A stretch of 7,214 nucleotides of DNA, taken from Gammaproteobacteria bacterium. GTDB lineage: Bacteria > Gemmatimonadota > Gemmatimonadetes > Longimicrobiales > Gaopeijiaceae. How positions within the stretch are numbered: the stretch's first letter is position 1; each line of letters begins with the position of its first letter. The notes under the pieces were generated by a model. It was given only the letters and a program-made list of their open reading frames with translations, did no database searches and was not told where the DNA came from. Of this stretch, positions 1 to 5,909 are shown piece by piece. The stretch spans positions 9,465-16,678 of the forward strand of contig VYDD01000387.1 of assembly GCA_009843625.1 (NCBI GenBank), read 5' to 3'. The translations under genes and the position numbers were made by a program.

Positions 1-2256
1 CGCCTGGGGCACCCCCCTGACGCCCAGAAGCTGCACCGGAGTGCCGGGGCCCGCCTCTTCCACGACCGCCCCGCGCTCGTCCAGCAGCGCGCGCACGCGG
101 CCGTCGAACTTGCCGCAAATGAAGTCGTCGCCCACGCGAAGGGTACCCCGCTGAACCAGCACGGAAACGACGGGGCCCTTCCCGACATCCAGCCTGGCCT
201 CGATCACGGCGCCGGTTGCCGGGCGGTTCGGGTTGGCCTTCAGTTCGAGCAACTCCGCCTGCAGCAGCACCTTCTCCAGAAGCTCGTCCATGCCCGCTCC
301 GGTGCGGGCGGAGATCGGCGCCACCAGCACGTCGCCCCCGAAATCCTCTACGGTGACGTCGTGACTGAGAAGCTGCTGCTTGACGCGTTCGGCATCTGCC
401 GCCGGCAGATCCATCTTGTTGATGGCCACCACGATAGGGACGCCGGCGTTGCGCGCGTGGGAGATCGCCTCGACGGTCTGCGGCATGACGGAGTCGTCCG
501 CCGCCACCACCAGGATCACGATGTCGGTGACGTCGGCGCCCCGCGCGCGCATGGCGGTGAACGCGGCGTGGCCCGGCGTATCCAGGAACGTGAGCGAGCG
601 GTCGCCGTCCACCTGGACGTGGTAGGCCCCGATATGCTGGGTGATGCCGCCGGACTCGCCCGCGACGACGTTGGTGTCCCGGATCGAGTCGAGCAGCTTC
701 GTCTTTCCGTGGTCCACGTGACCCATGACCGTGACCACGGGTGGGCGTGGCATGGCCAACTCGGGATCGTCCTCTTCCTCCACTTCACCGTCTTCCGCGG
801 CGCCGTACTCCTGCTCGCGGACGGCAGTAAAGTTGAACTCCTCCAGCAGCATCTCGATCTGGTCGAAATCCAGCCGCTGGTTGATCGTGACCATGAGGCC
901 CAGGCTCTTGAACGCCGAGCCGATGAGTTCGGTCGAAGATATGTCGATGAGTTCCCCGAGTTCGGCCACGGTCAGAAACTCGTTCACGCGCACGGTGGTG
1001 GCTTCACGCTCCTCCTGCTTGCGGGCTTCCTCCTTGCGGGCCTCCTTCTCTTCCACCCTGGGACGCGTATCACGGCTCTTGCGCCGACGCCGACCCCCGC
1101 CCTTCAGTTCGGCCATCACGCGCTGGATGTTCTCCTGCACGGCGCCCTGGTCCACCCGCTGGCGCCTTCTGCCCTTCTTCCGTCCCCGCTTGCGTCTGCC
1201 GTCGGGCCCGTACCCTTCCGCCTGGATGCGCACCTGGCCTCCGGGCCCGGCGCTGGCTGCGGGAGCCAGTCGGGGTGACTGGCGCACGACCCGCACGGGA
1301 CCTTCGGGCCCCTGACTGCGCGCCGACCGCAACTTGGGTCGGGCCGGAGTCGGGAAGGTCTCGGCCGCAGCGACGTTCGCGTCGTGGGCCGCGGCCGCAT
1401 GGCCAGGGTCGGAGGAAGCCCCGGCCGGTGGCTGCGCGGAGGCTGAGGGCGGGGTCGCCTCCGGCGATGCGCCCGAGGCGGTCGGGGCAGCAGCCTGGCT
1501 CGCGGACCCTGAGTCGGGGACCGCGTCGCGATGGTCGGCCGGGCGCGATGCGGATGCGGACCCGCCTTCCGCGCGCCGTGCCGTACCCGGCCCATCGCCG
1601 GCGTCGGCAACCTGCCCCGCGGCGACCGCGTCCGCGGCCACGCCATCCTGCCCGGCGGTGGCCCCGGCCGCGCCGTCATCGAGCTGGTCTGCCCCGGCCG
1701 GCGGCGACTCGCTTCCGGCGTCGGGCATGTCCGGACCCGATGCTGCGGTCTCGGGAGACGAGATCTCGCCATTGGGCGCGTGGTGTCCCGCGGAACCGGC
1801 GTCCTCGGCGGGTTCCGCCCCATCGCCCGCGGAGGGCGGTCCGGCGGCTGCTCCGGGCACGGACTCCGGCGCGCCGCCCGATCCGTCCGCCGTCCCGCCG
1901 GACGCCTGTACGGAATCGGCCTGCCCGGTCACCGGACCCGAGCTCTCCGCCGTCCCGACCGGGGACGCCACGGCTACAACTTCGGCTTCGCTCGGCGCCA
2001 CGCGCCGGATTCGCCTGCGACTGCGCCTCCGGCGCACATGGGTTGACCAAACATCTTCCAGCGCGGCCTGCACGGCTTCACGGGTTCCGAAGCCGCTTTG
2101 CCGGCGCTCGCGCTCGATTCGCGCCAGGAGGCGCGAAACGTCGTCACCGGGCACGAAATCCCTGTCTCCGTGCAGCGCTACGCCCATCTTGCGCAGCAGC
2201 GTCAACAGCATCCGCGACGAGACCCGCAGATCCCTCGCAAGCTCGAAAACCCGCAT
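1..2256 (-). CDS. infB: Translation initiation factor IF-2, N-terminal 752 residues (truncated by window edge)
   Basis: IF-2 is a GTPase that positions initiator fMet-tRNA on the 30S subunit and promotes subunit joining. The frame is open from the ATG at 2256 to position 1, so the C-terminal part lies outside the window. Residues 1-50 form the IF2_N module, starting MRVFELARDL. Residues 75-86 are an arginine-rich patch. About 87-310 is Ala/Gly/Ser/Pro/Asp-rich low-complexity linker. Residues 353-395 are strongly basic, and about 400-420 is a charged helix. Residues 422-476 are a second IF2_N-like module (NEFLTVAELGELIDISS). The G domain shows G1 GHVDHGKT (512-519), G3 DTPGH (559-563), G4 NKMD (613-616) and G5 SAR (649-651). 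Domain II starts near 675 and is cut at residue 752. The start is supported by the canonical N-terminal motif and a GGGAGGA tract about 10-12 nt upstream. The gene lies 53 nt after nusA and is probably cotranscribed with it. I checked the linker codon by codon and found no frameshift. Confidence 0.98.
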   Translation of the reverse strand, partial: MRVFELARDLRVSSRMLLTLLRKMGVALHGDRDFVPGDDVSRLLARIERERRQSGFGTREAVQAALEDVWSTHVRRRRSRRRIRRVAPSEAEVVAVASPVGTAESSGPVTGQADSVQASGGTADGSGGAPESVPGAAAGPPSAGDGAEPAEDAGSAGHHAPNGEISSPETAASGPDMPDAGSESPPAGADQLDDGAAGATAGQDGVAADAVAAGQVADAGDGPGTARRAEGGSASASRPADHRDAVPDSGSASQAAAPTASGASPEATPPSASAQPPAGASSDPGHAAAAHDANVAAAETFPTPARPKLRSARSQGPEGPVRVVRQSPRLAPAASAGPGGQVRIQAEGYGPDGRRKRGRKKGRRRQRVDQGAVQENIQRVMAELKGGGRRRRKSRDTRPRVEEKEARKEEARKQEEREATTVRVNEFLTVAELGELIDISSTELIGSAFKSLGLMVTINQRLDFDQIEMLLEEFNFTAVREQEYGAAEDGEVEEEDDPELAMPRPPVVTVMGHVDHGKTKLLDSIRDTNVVAGESGGITQHIGAYHVQVDGDRSLTFLDTPGHAAFTAMRARGADVTDIVILVVAADDSVMPQTVEAISHARNAGVPIVVAINKMDLPAADAERVKQQLLSHDVTVEDFGGDVLVAPISARTGAGMDELLEKVLLQAELLELKANPNRPATGAVIEARLDVGKGPVVSVLVQRGTLRVGDDFICGKFDGRVRALLDERGAVVEEAGPGTPVQLLGVRGVPQA

Positions 2257-2309
2257 GCCCCTGGACTTCCTCCCTGTGTGGCTCTCGTGGCCCGGTGACC
2301 GAAACCGGT

Positions 2310-3677
2310 CTACGCCGTGCCCCGGCTGTCTGATCCGTCTGTGTGCCCTTCGTCCGCAAGAGCTTCGGGTTGCGCGTCTTCCTCGCCCTCGATCACGGTC
2401 AATTCGTCGATCAGACCGACGATCTGGTCTACGGCATCGGTGGAGAGTCCCGGTATCGCCAGGAACTCGGCCCTTTCCAGGTTAATGATCTGGAGGAACG
2501 TAGTGTATCCCGCCCCTCCCAGCGCCTGCAGCGCGTCGGCGGACAAGTCCAGTTCCGAGAGTGGAAAATCGGACGTCTCGTAGTTGTCCTCGGCGTCCGG
2601 GAAGATGGCCGTGTCCGTTCCGCGCTCAAGCCACTCCCGAGACCCGTAGAGGTCGATCTGCCACCCGATCAACTGAGACGCCAGGCGCACGTTCTGTCCA
2701 TTCCGGCAGCGCGCCAGGGACAACTGCTCCTCGTCCACGATCGCGGTGATGCCCTGGTTGTCGTAGTTGCTGATGACCTTCGCAACCCGCGCGGGCGCAA
2801 GCGCCCTGCGGGCGAAAACCTCGGGATCGGGATGCCAGGGCACGATATCGATCCGCTCTCCGCCCAGCTCGGAAACGACGGCCTGGACGCGGGATCCCTT
2901 CAACCCTACGCACGCGCCCACGGGATCGATGGATTCGTCGCGCGACGACACCGCGATCTTGGTTCTGCCGCCAACTTCCCTGGCCTTTTCCCGGATGTCG
3001 ACGATGCCCTGGTAGATCTCCGGCACCTCGAGCCTGAAGAGGGACTCGACGAAAACGGGGTCCGCGCGCGACAGAATGAGCCGGGGCCCCTTGGGAGACT
3101 CCTCGATCTTCTTCAACACGGCGCGGATCGGATCGCCCTGGCGGAAACGCTCCCGGGGGTTCTGCTCCTTCCAGGGGATGATGGCGTCCGCGTCCTTGGC
3201 GAGGTTCAGCATCACCACCACCTTGCCCCGCTCGATCTGCTGCACGTCGCCCGAAAGCAGTTCGCCGACCCGGTCCGCGAACTCTTCGCGAATCCGGTCG
3301 CGCTCGATCTCGCGAATACGCTGGACGATGCGCTGCTTGGTCGCCATCACCGCGTTGCGTCCGAACTCGGTGAAGTCCATGGGGATTTCCATGAGATCCC
3401 CGATTTCGAAGGCCTCGTCGTCCCAGCGGGCTTCCTCCAGGGAAATCTCCGCGGAGCCGTCCTCGACCTGGTCTACGACACGCTTGAGGACGACGATGTC
3501 GATCGCTCCGCTCATGTCGTCCACGTCGATCTCGGCGCGCACGTTGGGCCCATGGATGCGTGCGAGGCCGGCCATGATCCCGTCCTGGATCAACTCGTTG
3601 AGTTCGTCCACGGACAGGTTCTTGGTGGCGGCCATGTCCCGGAATGCCGCAATTATCTGGCCCGAGTTCGCTATCAT
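2310..3677 (-). CDS. nusA: Transcription termination/antitermination factor NusA
   Basis: NusA binds RNA polymerase and nascent RNA, and modulates pausing, intrinsic termination and antitermination. The protein has 455 residues; E. coli NusA has 495. The N-terminal RNAP-binding domain spans about 1-130 and carries the typical GPNVRAEID segment (43-51). The S1 domain is about 135-203. KH1 carries DPVGACVGLKGSR (251-263) with an intact GLKG loop, followed by IDIVPW (276-281). KH2 carries NGQNVRLASQLIGWQIDLYG (326-345), but its loop reads C324-R-N-G327 instead of GxxG. After an acidic stretch (361-375) there is a single helix-hairpin-helix-like repeat (about 376-427), then an acidic tail, so one acidic repeat rather than E. 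coli's two. The ATG at 3677 is chosen because homologous similarity begins there; a GGAG lies only 3 nt upstream. Neither rimP upstream nor ylxR downstream is present; infB follows directly. A promoter and intrinsic-terminator leader precede the gene. Confidence 0.97.
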   Translation of the reverse strand: MIANSGQIIAAFRDMAATKNLSVDELNELIQDGIMAGLARIHGPNVRAEIDVDDMSGAIDIVVLKRVVDQVEDGSAEISLEEARWDDEAFEIGDLMEIPMDFTEFGRNAVMATKQRIVQRIREIERDRIREEFADRVGELLSGDVQQIERGKVVVMLNLAKDADAIIPWKEQNPRERFRQGDPIRAVLKKIEESPKGPRLILSRADPVFVESLFRLEVPEIYQGIVDIREKAREVGGRTKIAVSSRDESIDPVGACVGLKGSRVQAVVSELGGERIDIVPWHPDPEVFARRALAPARVAKVISNYDNQGITAIVDEEQLSLARCRNGQNVRLASQLIGWQIDLYGSREWLERGTDTAIFPDAEDNYETSDFPLSELDLSADALQALGGAGYTTFLQIINLERAEFLAIPGLSTDAVDQIVGLIDELTVIEGEEDAQPEALADEGHTDGSDSRGTA

Positions 3678-3846
3678 CGACTCCGTTCACCCTGCCGACA
3701 CACGCGGATCGTCCGCCCGTCCCGCGCAAGTCGGGATCATGTCACGGGTGGCCCACCCACGCGGCGCCGCCCGGCTTGCCGGGTAAAAAAAAGCGGGGGC
3801 CACTGGCTCCCCACTCTCAAGATCGTCGGCCGACGACCCGCCCGGA
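3678..3846 (-). promoter_or_regulatory. nusA 5' leader, about 170 nt, structured
   Basis: This is the untranslated stretch between the predicted transcription start (about 3846) and the nusA ATG. Besides the terminator hairpin at 3784-3815 it contains a perfect inverted repeat at 3770-3783 (CCCGGC-TT-GCCGGG on plus), directly abutting the terminator U-tract, and another at 3746-3758 (GGGTGG-C-CCACCC). No convincing ORF with a Shine-Dalgarno lies here, and 106 nt between terminator and nusA is far too short for rimP (about 150 codons). The arrangement fits a leader in which early termination tunes nusA-infB expression. The hairpins are visible; the regulatory role is inferred. Confidence 0.5.
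3784..3815 (-). terminator. Intrinsic terminator / attenuator in front of nusA
   Basis: Read on the minus strand, AGTGGGG-A-GCC-AGT-GGC-CCCCGC is followed by eight T (plus-strand A-run 3785-3792). The stem pairs GCC/GGC around an AGT loop, then GGGG/CCCC past one bulged A, then a G-U and a G-C pair. This is the strongest intrinsic terminator in the window. It lies about 30 nt downstream of the predicted start site at 3846 and 108 nt before the nusA ATG, so it would act on the nusA transcript as an attenuator. It could also end read-through from the murA operon, whose last stop is at 3933. Confidence 0.85.
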
Positions 3847-3852
3847 CCCTGA

Positions 3853-3881
3853 ACAATAAGGGTTTGTCCACCCCCGTTCAA
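3853..3881 (-). promoter_or_regulatory. Candidate sigma70-type promoter for nusA-infB
   Basis: On the minus strand, TTGAAC (3876-3881) and TATTGT (3853-3858) are separated by exactly 17 nt. Each hexamer matches its consensus at 4 of 6 positions. This is one of the few AT-containing stretches in a GC-rich region, and it sits between the upstream gene's stop and the attenuator. The predicted start is about 3846. Similarity to consensus is moderate, and promoter preferences of this organism are unknown. Confidence 0.5.
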
Positions 3882-3886
3882 GGCTT

Positions 3887-3908
3887 CGGAGCCGGCCGCG
3901 CGGCTCCG
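3887..3908 (-). repeat. Perfect 8-bp inverted repeat after the murA-operon stop
   Basis: CGGAGCCG and CGGCTCCG flank a 6-nt GC-only loop, 25 nt past the stop of the 106-residue gene. It can form a strong hairpin at the 3' end of the murA transcript. No T-run follows on either strand, so it is not a standard intrinsic terminator. It may serve as an RNA 3'-end stabiliser or a T-less terminator. Its left edge lies just 6 nt from the putative -35 of nusA. Confidence 0.45.
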
Positions 3909-3932
3909 GCTGTCAGCGCGGCGCGTCCCCGG

Positions 3933-4253
3933 TCACGGGGTCGGGTCTTGCCGCTCCAGGCGCTCGATCCTCGCGGCGAGACGCTCTACCGCCTCCCGCA
4001 ACTGGTCCATCTCGCGACGGGTCACGAAGTCCAGGCGATCACGGGCGGTCCCGGCCGCCGCCTGAGCCCTGGACAACGCGCCCTTCAGCGCATCGCGCGC
4101 CGCTTCGGCGTTGGGCCCGCCCTGCTCGCGGGTCTCGGCCAGGGTTTCCTCAATGGCGTCCTTGAGCGCCGAGAGAAAACCGAGCCCCTGGCTCAACCCT
4201 TCGCGAATGCCCTTTCTCCTGCGACGCTCGCCGTCGCTTCCCTCTTCCCTCAC
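3933..4253 (-). CDS. Small charged helical protein, UbiK/BMFP- or phasin-like
   Basis: The product is 106 residues and almost entirely predicted helix. Residues 3-17 are very charged with an Arg cluster (10-13). Residues 20-70 form an Ala/Glu/Arg amphipathic stretch. Residues 76-102 (FVTRREMDQLREAVERL onward) show leucine-spaced heptads typical of a coiled coil. That C-terminal pattern recalls the BMFP/UbiK accessory-factor family (ubiquinone biosynthesis, membrane-associated) and also small phasin-like proteins; the family is not firmly recognised. There is no signal peptide or membrane segment. The start is GTG at 4253, chosen because an AGAGAGG Shine-Dalgarno lies 6 nt upstream. It begins 30 nt after the murA stop, so the two are probably cotranscribed. 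This pairing does not reveal a function. Confidence 0.75.
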   Translation of the reverse strand: MREEGSDGERRRRKGIREGLSQGLGFLSALKDAIEETLAETREQGGPNAEAARDALKGALSRAQAAAGTARDRLDFVTRREMDQLREAVERLAARIERLERQDPTP

Positions 4254-4283
4254 GGTGTACCTCTCTTCCCCTGGTGGCGTGTT

Positions 4284-5597
4284 TCAGCCGGGTCCCGCAC
4301 CCCGCGCCCGACCCGGTGTCCAACCCACGCGCTCGATGTGCGCACCGAGTCCGCGCAGGCGTTCGTCGATCTGCTGATAGCCGCGTTCGATCTGGGCGAT
4401 GTTGTGAATCTCGCTGGTTCCCCTGGCAGCCAGCGCGGCCAGCAGGATCGCCATGCCGGCGCGAATGTCCGGGCTCTCGAGGCGTCCGCCCCGCAGCTGC
4501 GCGGGGCCGACCACGACCGCCCGATGCGGATCGCACAGGATGATCTGCGCCCCCATGGAAACAAGCTTGTCGGTGAAGAACATGCGTGACTCGAACATCT
4601 TCTCGTATATCAGCACGGTGCCGTGGCACTGCGTGGCCGTGACCAGCGCGATCGACGTGAGGTCGGCAGGAAACGCCGGCCAGGGCCCGTCGTCGATCTT
4701 GGGCACGTGGCCGAAGGCGTCGGGCCGGACATTGGGCTCGCGATCGCCCCGCACGACCAGCGACCCGTCAACAGGTTCGCACTCGACGCCAAGGCGCCGG
4801 AAGCCCAGCAAGGTCGAATCCAGATGCTCGATCGGGACATCCTCGATGACCAGTTTGCTTCGCGTCACCGCCGCGAGGCCGATGAAGGAACCGATTTCGA
4901 TGTGGTCGGCGCCGATTCGGTATCTGGCTCCGCCCAGCTCTCCGACGCCCTCGATATCGAGGACATGGGTGCCGATGCCACGGATGCGCGCACCCATCGC
5001 ATTCAGCAGGTGGCACAAGTCCTGGACGTGCGGTTCGGCCGCCGCGTTTCGAATCCGGGTTCGGCCGCGGGCCAGCGTGGCCGCCATCACGGCGTTCTCC
5101 GTGCCGGTCACCGAAGGCTCGTCCAGGAACATCGAGGCGCCCTTCAGGCTGGACGCGTGGATCTCGAACTCCCTTCCCAGCCGCGTCTCTCCCCCCAATG
5201 CCGCAAGCGCCATGAAGTGGGTGTCCAGGCGGCGGCGGCCGATCACGTCACCGCCGGGAGGGGGAAGCAGGACGCGTCCGAAGCGCGCCAGCAACGGGCC
5301 GGCGAGCAGAATCGAGGCCCGAATGCGCTCTGCGAGCGCGCGCGGGGGACGGATGTCGCTGACTTGTCCCGCATCCACGGTGACCACGTTGGGCGCCTCC
5401 CAGGACACTTCCGCGCCCAGGGCCCGCAGGATCGCGGCCAACGCCTCCACATCCTTGATGCGGGGGACGTTCTCCAGGGTGACCGGCTCTGTCGCGAGGA
5501 GCGTCGCCGCAAGTGCCGGCAACGCCGCGTTCTTGTTTCCTGCCGGCCTTATGGTCCCGCTGAGGGGGTGGCCGCCTTCGACCAGGAAGTGTGCCAT
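4284..5597 (-). CDS. murA: UDP-N-acetylglucosamine 1-carboxyvinyltransferase MurA, Asp-type active site
   Basis: MurA transfers the enolpyruvyl group of phosphoenolpyruvate to UDP-GlcNAc, the first committed step of peptidoglycan synthesis, in the cytoplasm. The protein has 437 residues (E. coli 419), with the inside-out alpha/beta barrel repeats of the EPSP-synthase family. Visible functional residues include K22-N23 in GNKNAALP, R93 in IRAS, the flexible loop PGGDVIGRRR (114-123) with R122, the catalytic aspartate D312 in FPADL, R338 in FESR and R379 in DIRAG. The loop residue that is Cys115 in E. coli is D117 here, as in mycobacterial and chlamydial enzymes, which are intrinsically fosfomycin-resistant. 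The C-terminus extends past IERV with a Gly/Arg/Pro tail. The ATG at 5597 fits the conserved N-terminus, but no Shine-Dalgarno is visible. An out-of-frame ATG lies 5 nt upstream. It is likely the first gene of a two-gene operon. Confidence 0.97.
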   Translation of the reverse strand: MAHFLVEGGHPLSGTIRPAGNKNAALPALAATLLATEPVTLENVPRIKDVEALAAILRALGAEVSWEAPNVVTVDAGQVSDIRPPRALAERIRASILLAGPLLARFGRVLLPPPGGDVIGRRRLDTHFMALAALGGETRLGREFEIHASSLKGASMFLDEPSVTGTENAVMAATLARGRTRIRNAAAEPHVQDLCHLLNAMGARIRGIGTHVLDIEGVGELGGARYRIGADHIEIGSFIGLAAVTRSKLVIEDVPIEHLDSTLLGFRRLGVECEPVDGSLVVRGDREPNVRPDAFGHVPKIDDGPWPAFPADLTSIALVTATQCHGTVLIYEKMFESRMFFTDKLVSMGAQIILCDPHRAVVVGPAQLRGGRLESPDIRAGMAILLAALAARGTSEIHNIAQIERGYQQIDERLRGLGAHIERVGWTPGRARGAGPG

Positions 5598-5758
5598 GAC
5601 ATGGGGGTGGAAGGGTGGACCAGGTGGAAGCTACTGGAGCGCGGCCAGCGCCGGGACCTTGGGGGCGGTCGCGCGTCGGGTCGCTGGTCGCATTGCCGCG
5701 CCAACATACCGCGTCGCCGACGCCCCGGCCAGCGGGATCAGGACGTGCATGGAAGTTC

Positions 5759-5788
5759 TTGCAGCGCAAGCCTCGAATGCGCTACCAT
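5759..5788 (+). promoter_or_regulatory. Candidate promoter for the DUF948-like gene
   Basis: On the plus strand, TTGCAG (5759-5764) and TACCAT (5783-5788) are separated by 18 nt, matching consensus at 3/6 and 4/6. It would start transcription near 5795 toward the DUF948-like gene, back to back with the murA promoter candidate. The -35 overlaps a short palindrome, CTTGC-AGC-GCAAG (5758-5770), which could be an operator. Support is weak to moderate. Confidence 0.35.
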
Positions 5789-5798
5789 TGGAGAACAG

Positions 5799-5909
5799 AT
5801 GATTCTACAAGTTATTGTCAATACGTCAGATGCACCCTTCGGTGAAGCGCTCTCCGAGGGAGGCTCCGCCGATCTTCTCGGCTCCACGCCGCTCCTGATC
5901 ATACCATGA
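5799..5909 (+). CDS. Possible 36-residue small ORF overlapping the DUF948-like gene start
   Basis: The ORF starts at ATG 5799, preceded by GGAG with a 5-nt spacer, and ends at TGA 5907-5909. The stop overlaps the ATG of the next gene in an ATGA arrangement. The peptide begins MILQVIVNTSDAPFGEAL, ends PLLIIP, and resembles no family I know. The downstream gene has no Shine-Dalgarno of its own, so translational coupling through this ORF would make sense. Against it: candidate promoter elements for murA lie inside it. If the plus-strand promoter at 5759-5788 is right, the transcript would start just 4 nt before the ATG and exclude the GGAG. It may be a leader peptide or chance. Confidence 0.3.
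   Translation: MILQVIVNTSDAPFGEALSEGGSADLLGSTPLLIIP
5802..5829 (-). promoter_or_regulatory. Candidate sigma70-type promoter for murA
   Basis: On the minus strand, CTGACG (5824-5829, 4/6 match) and TAGAAT (5802-5807, 5/6 match) are spaced 16 nt, inside the least GC-rich stretch of this part of the window. The predicted start near 5795 implies a murA leader of about 200 nt with no convincing ORF. A perfect TTGACA also occurs at 5816-5821 but lacks a good -10 at the right distance. Confidence 0.45.

Noticed and set aside
512..520. Lys directly after the IF-2 G1 motif (GHVDHGKT-K) as an active-site anomaly
   Set aside because: The Mg-binding Thr is intact, and Lys/Arg at the next position occurs in ordinary IF-2 proteins such as those of actinobacteria. 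The listed positions are residue numbers of IF-2.
1275..2485. Two long plus-strand frames (352 and 383 codons) opposite the infB linker
   Set aside because: Both are Arg/Pro- or Ala/Ser-rich mirror products of a low-complexity GC-rich coding region; infB on the other strand has clear motifs.
3687..3881. 64-codon minus-strand frame in the nusA leader
   Set aside because: It spans the promoter candidate and the terminator hairpin, and has a TTG start without an SD.
2343..4589. 748-codon plus-strand open frame opposite nusA, the intergenic region, the small coiled-coil gene and the end of murA
   Set aside because: It lies opposite four recognised features including a terminator, has no recognisable domain, and is typical of antisense open frames in high-GC DNA.
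5248..5769. 173-codon minus-strand frame overlapping the start of murA
   Set aside because: It runs out of frame into murA, has shadow-type composition and no SD; murA motifs decide the frame.
5755..5795. tRNA D-arm-like string on the minus strand (CCAATGGTAGCGC)
   Set aside because: No acceptor stem, anticodon arm or T-arm can be built around it.
5799..5821. Perfect TTGACA on the minus strand (5816-5821) as a -35 box
   Set aside because: At 16-18 nt downstream no hexamer resembles TATAAT; the nearby TAGAAT is only 8 nt away and pairs better with CTGACG.
4623..5909. 428-codon plus-strand frame opposite murA
   Set aside because: It is a shadow of murA with no domain similarity; only its last 36 codons, with their own ATG and SD, deserve separate mention.
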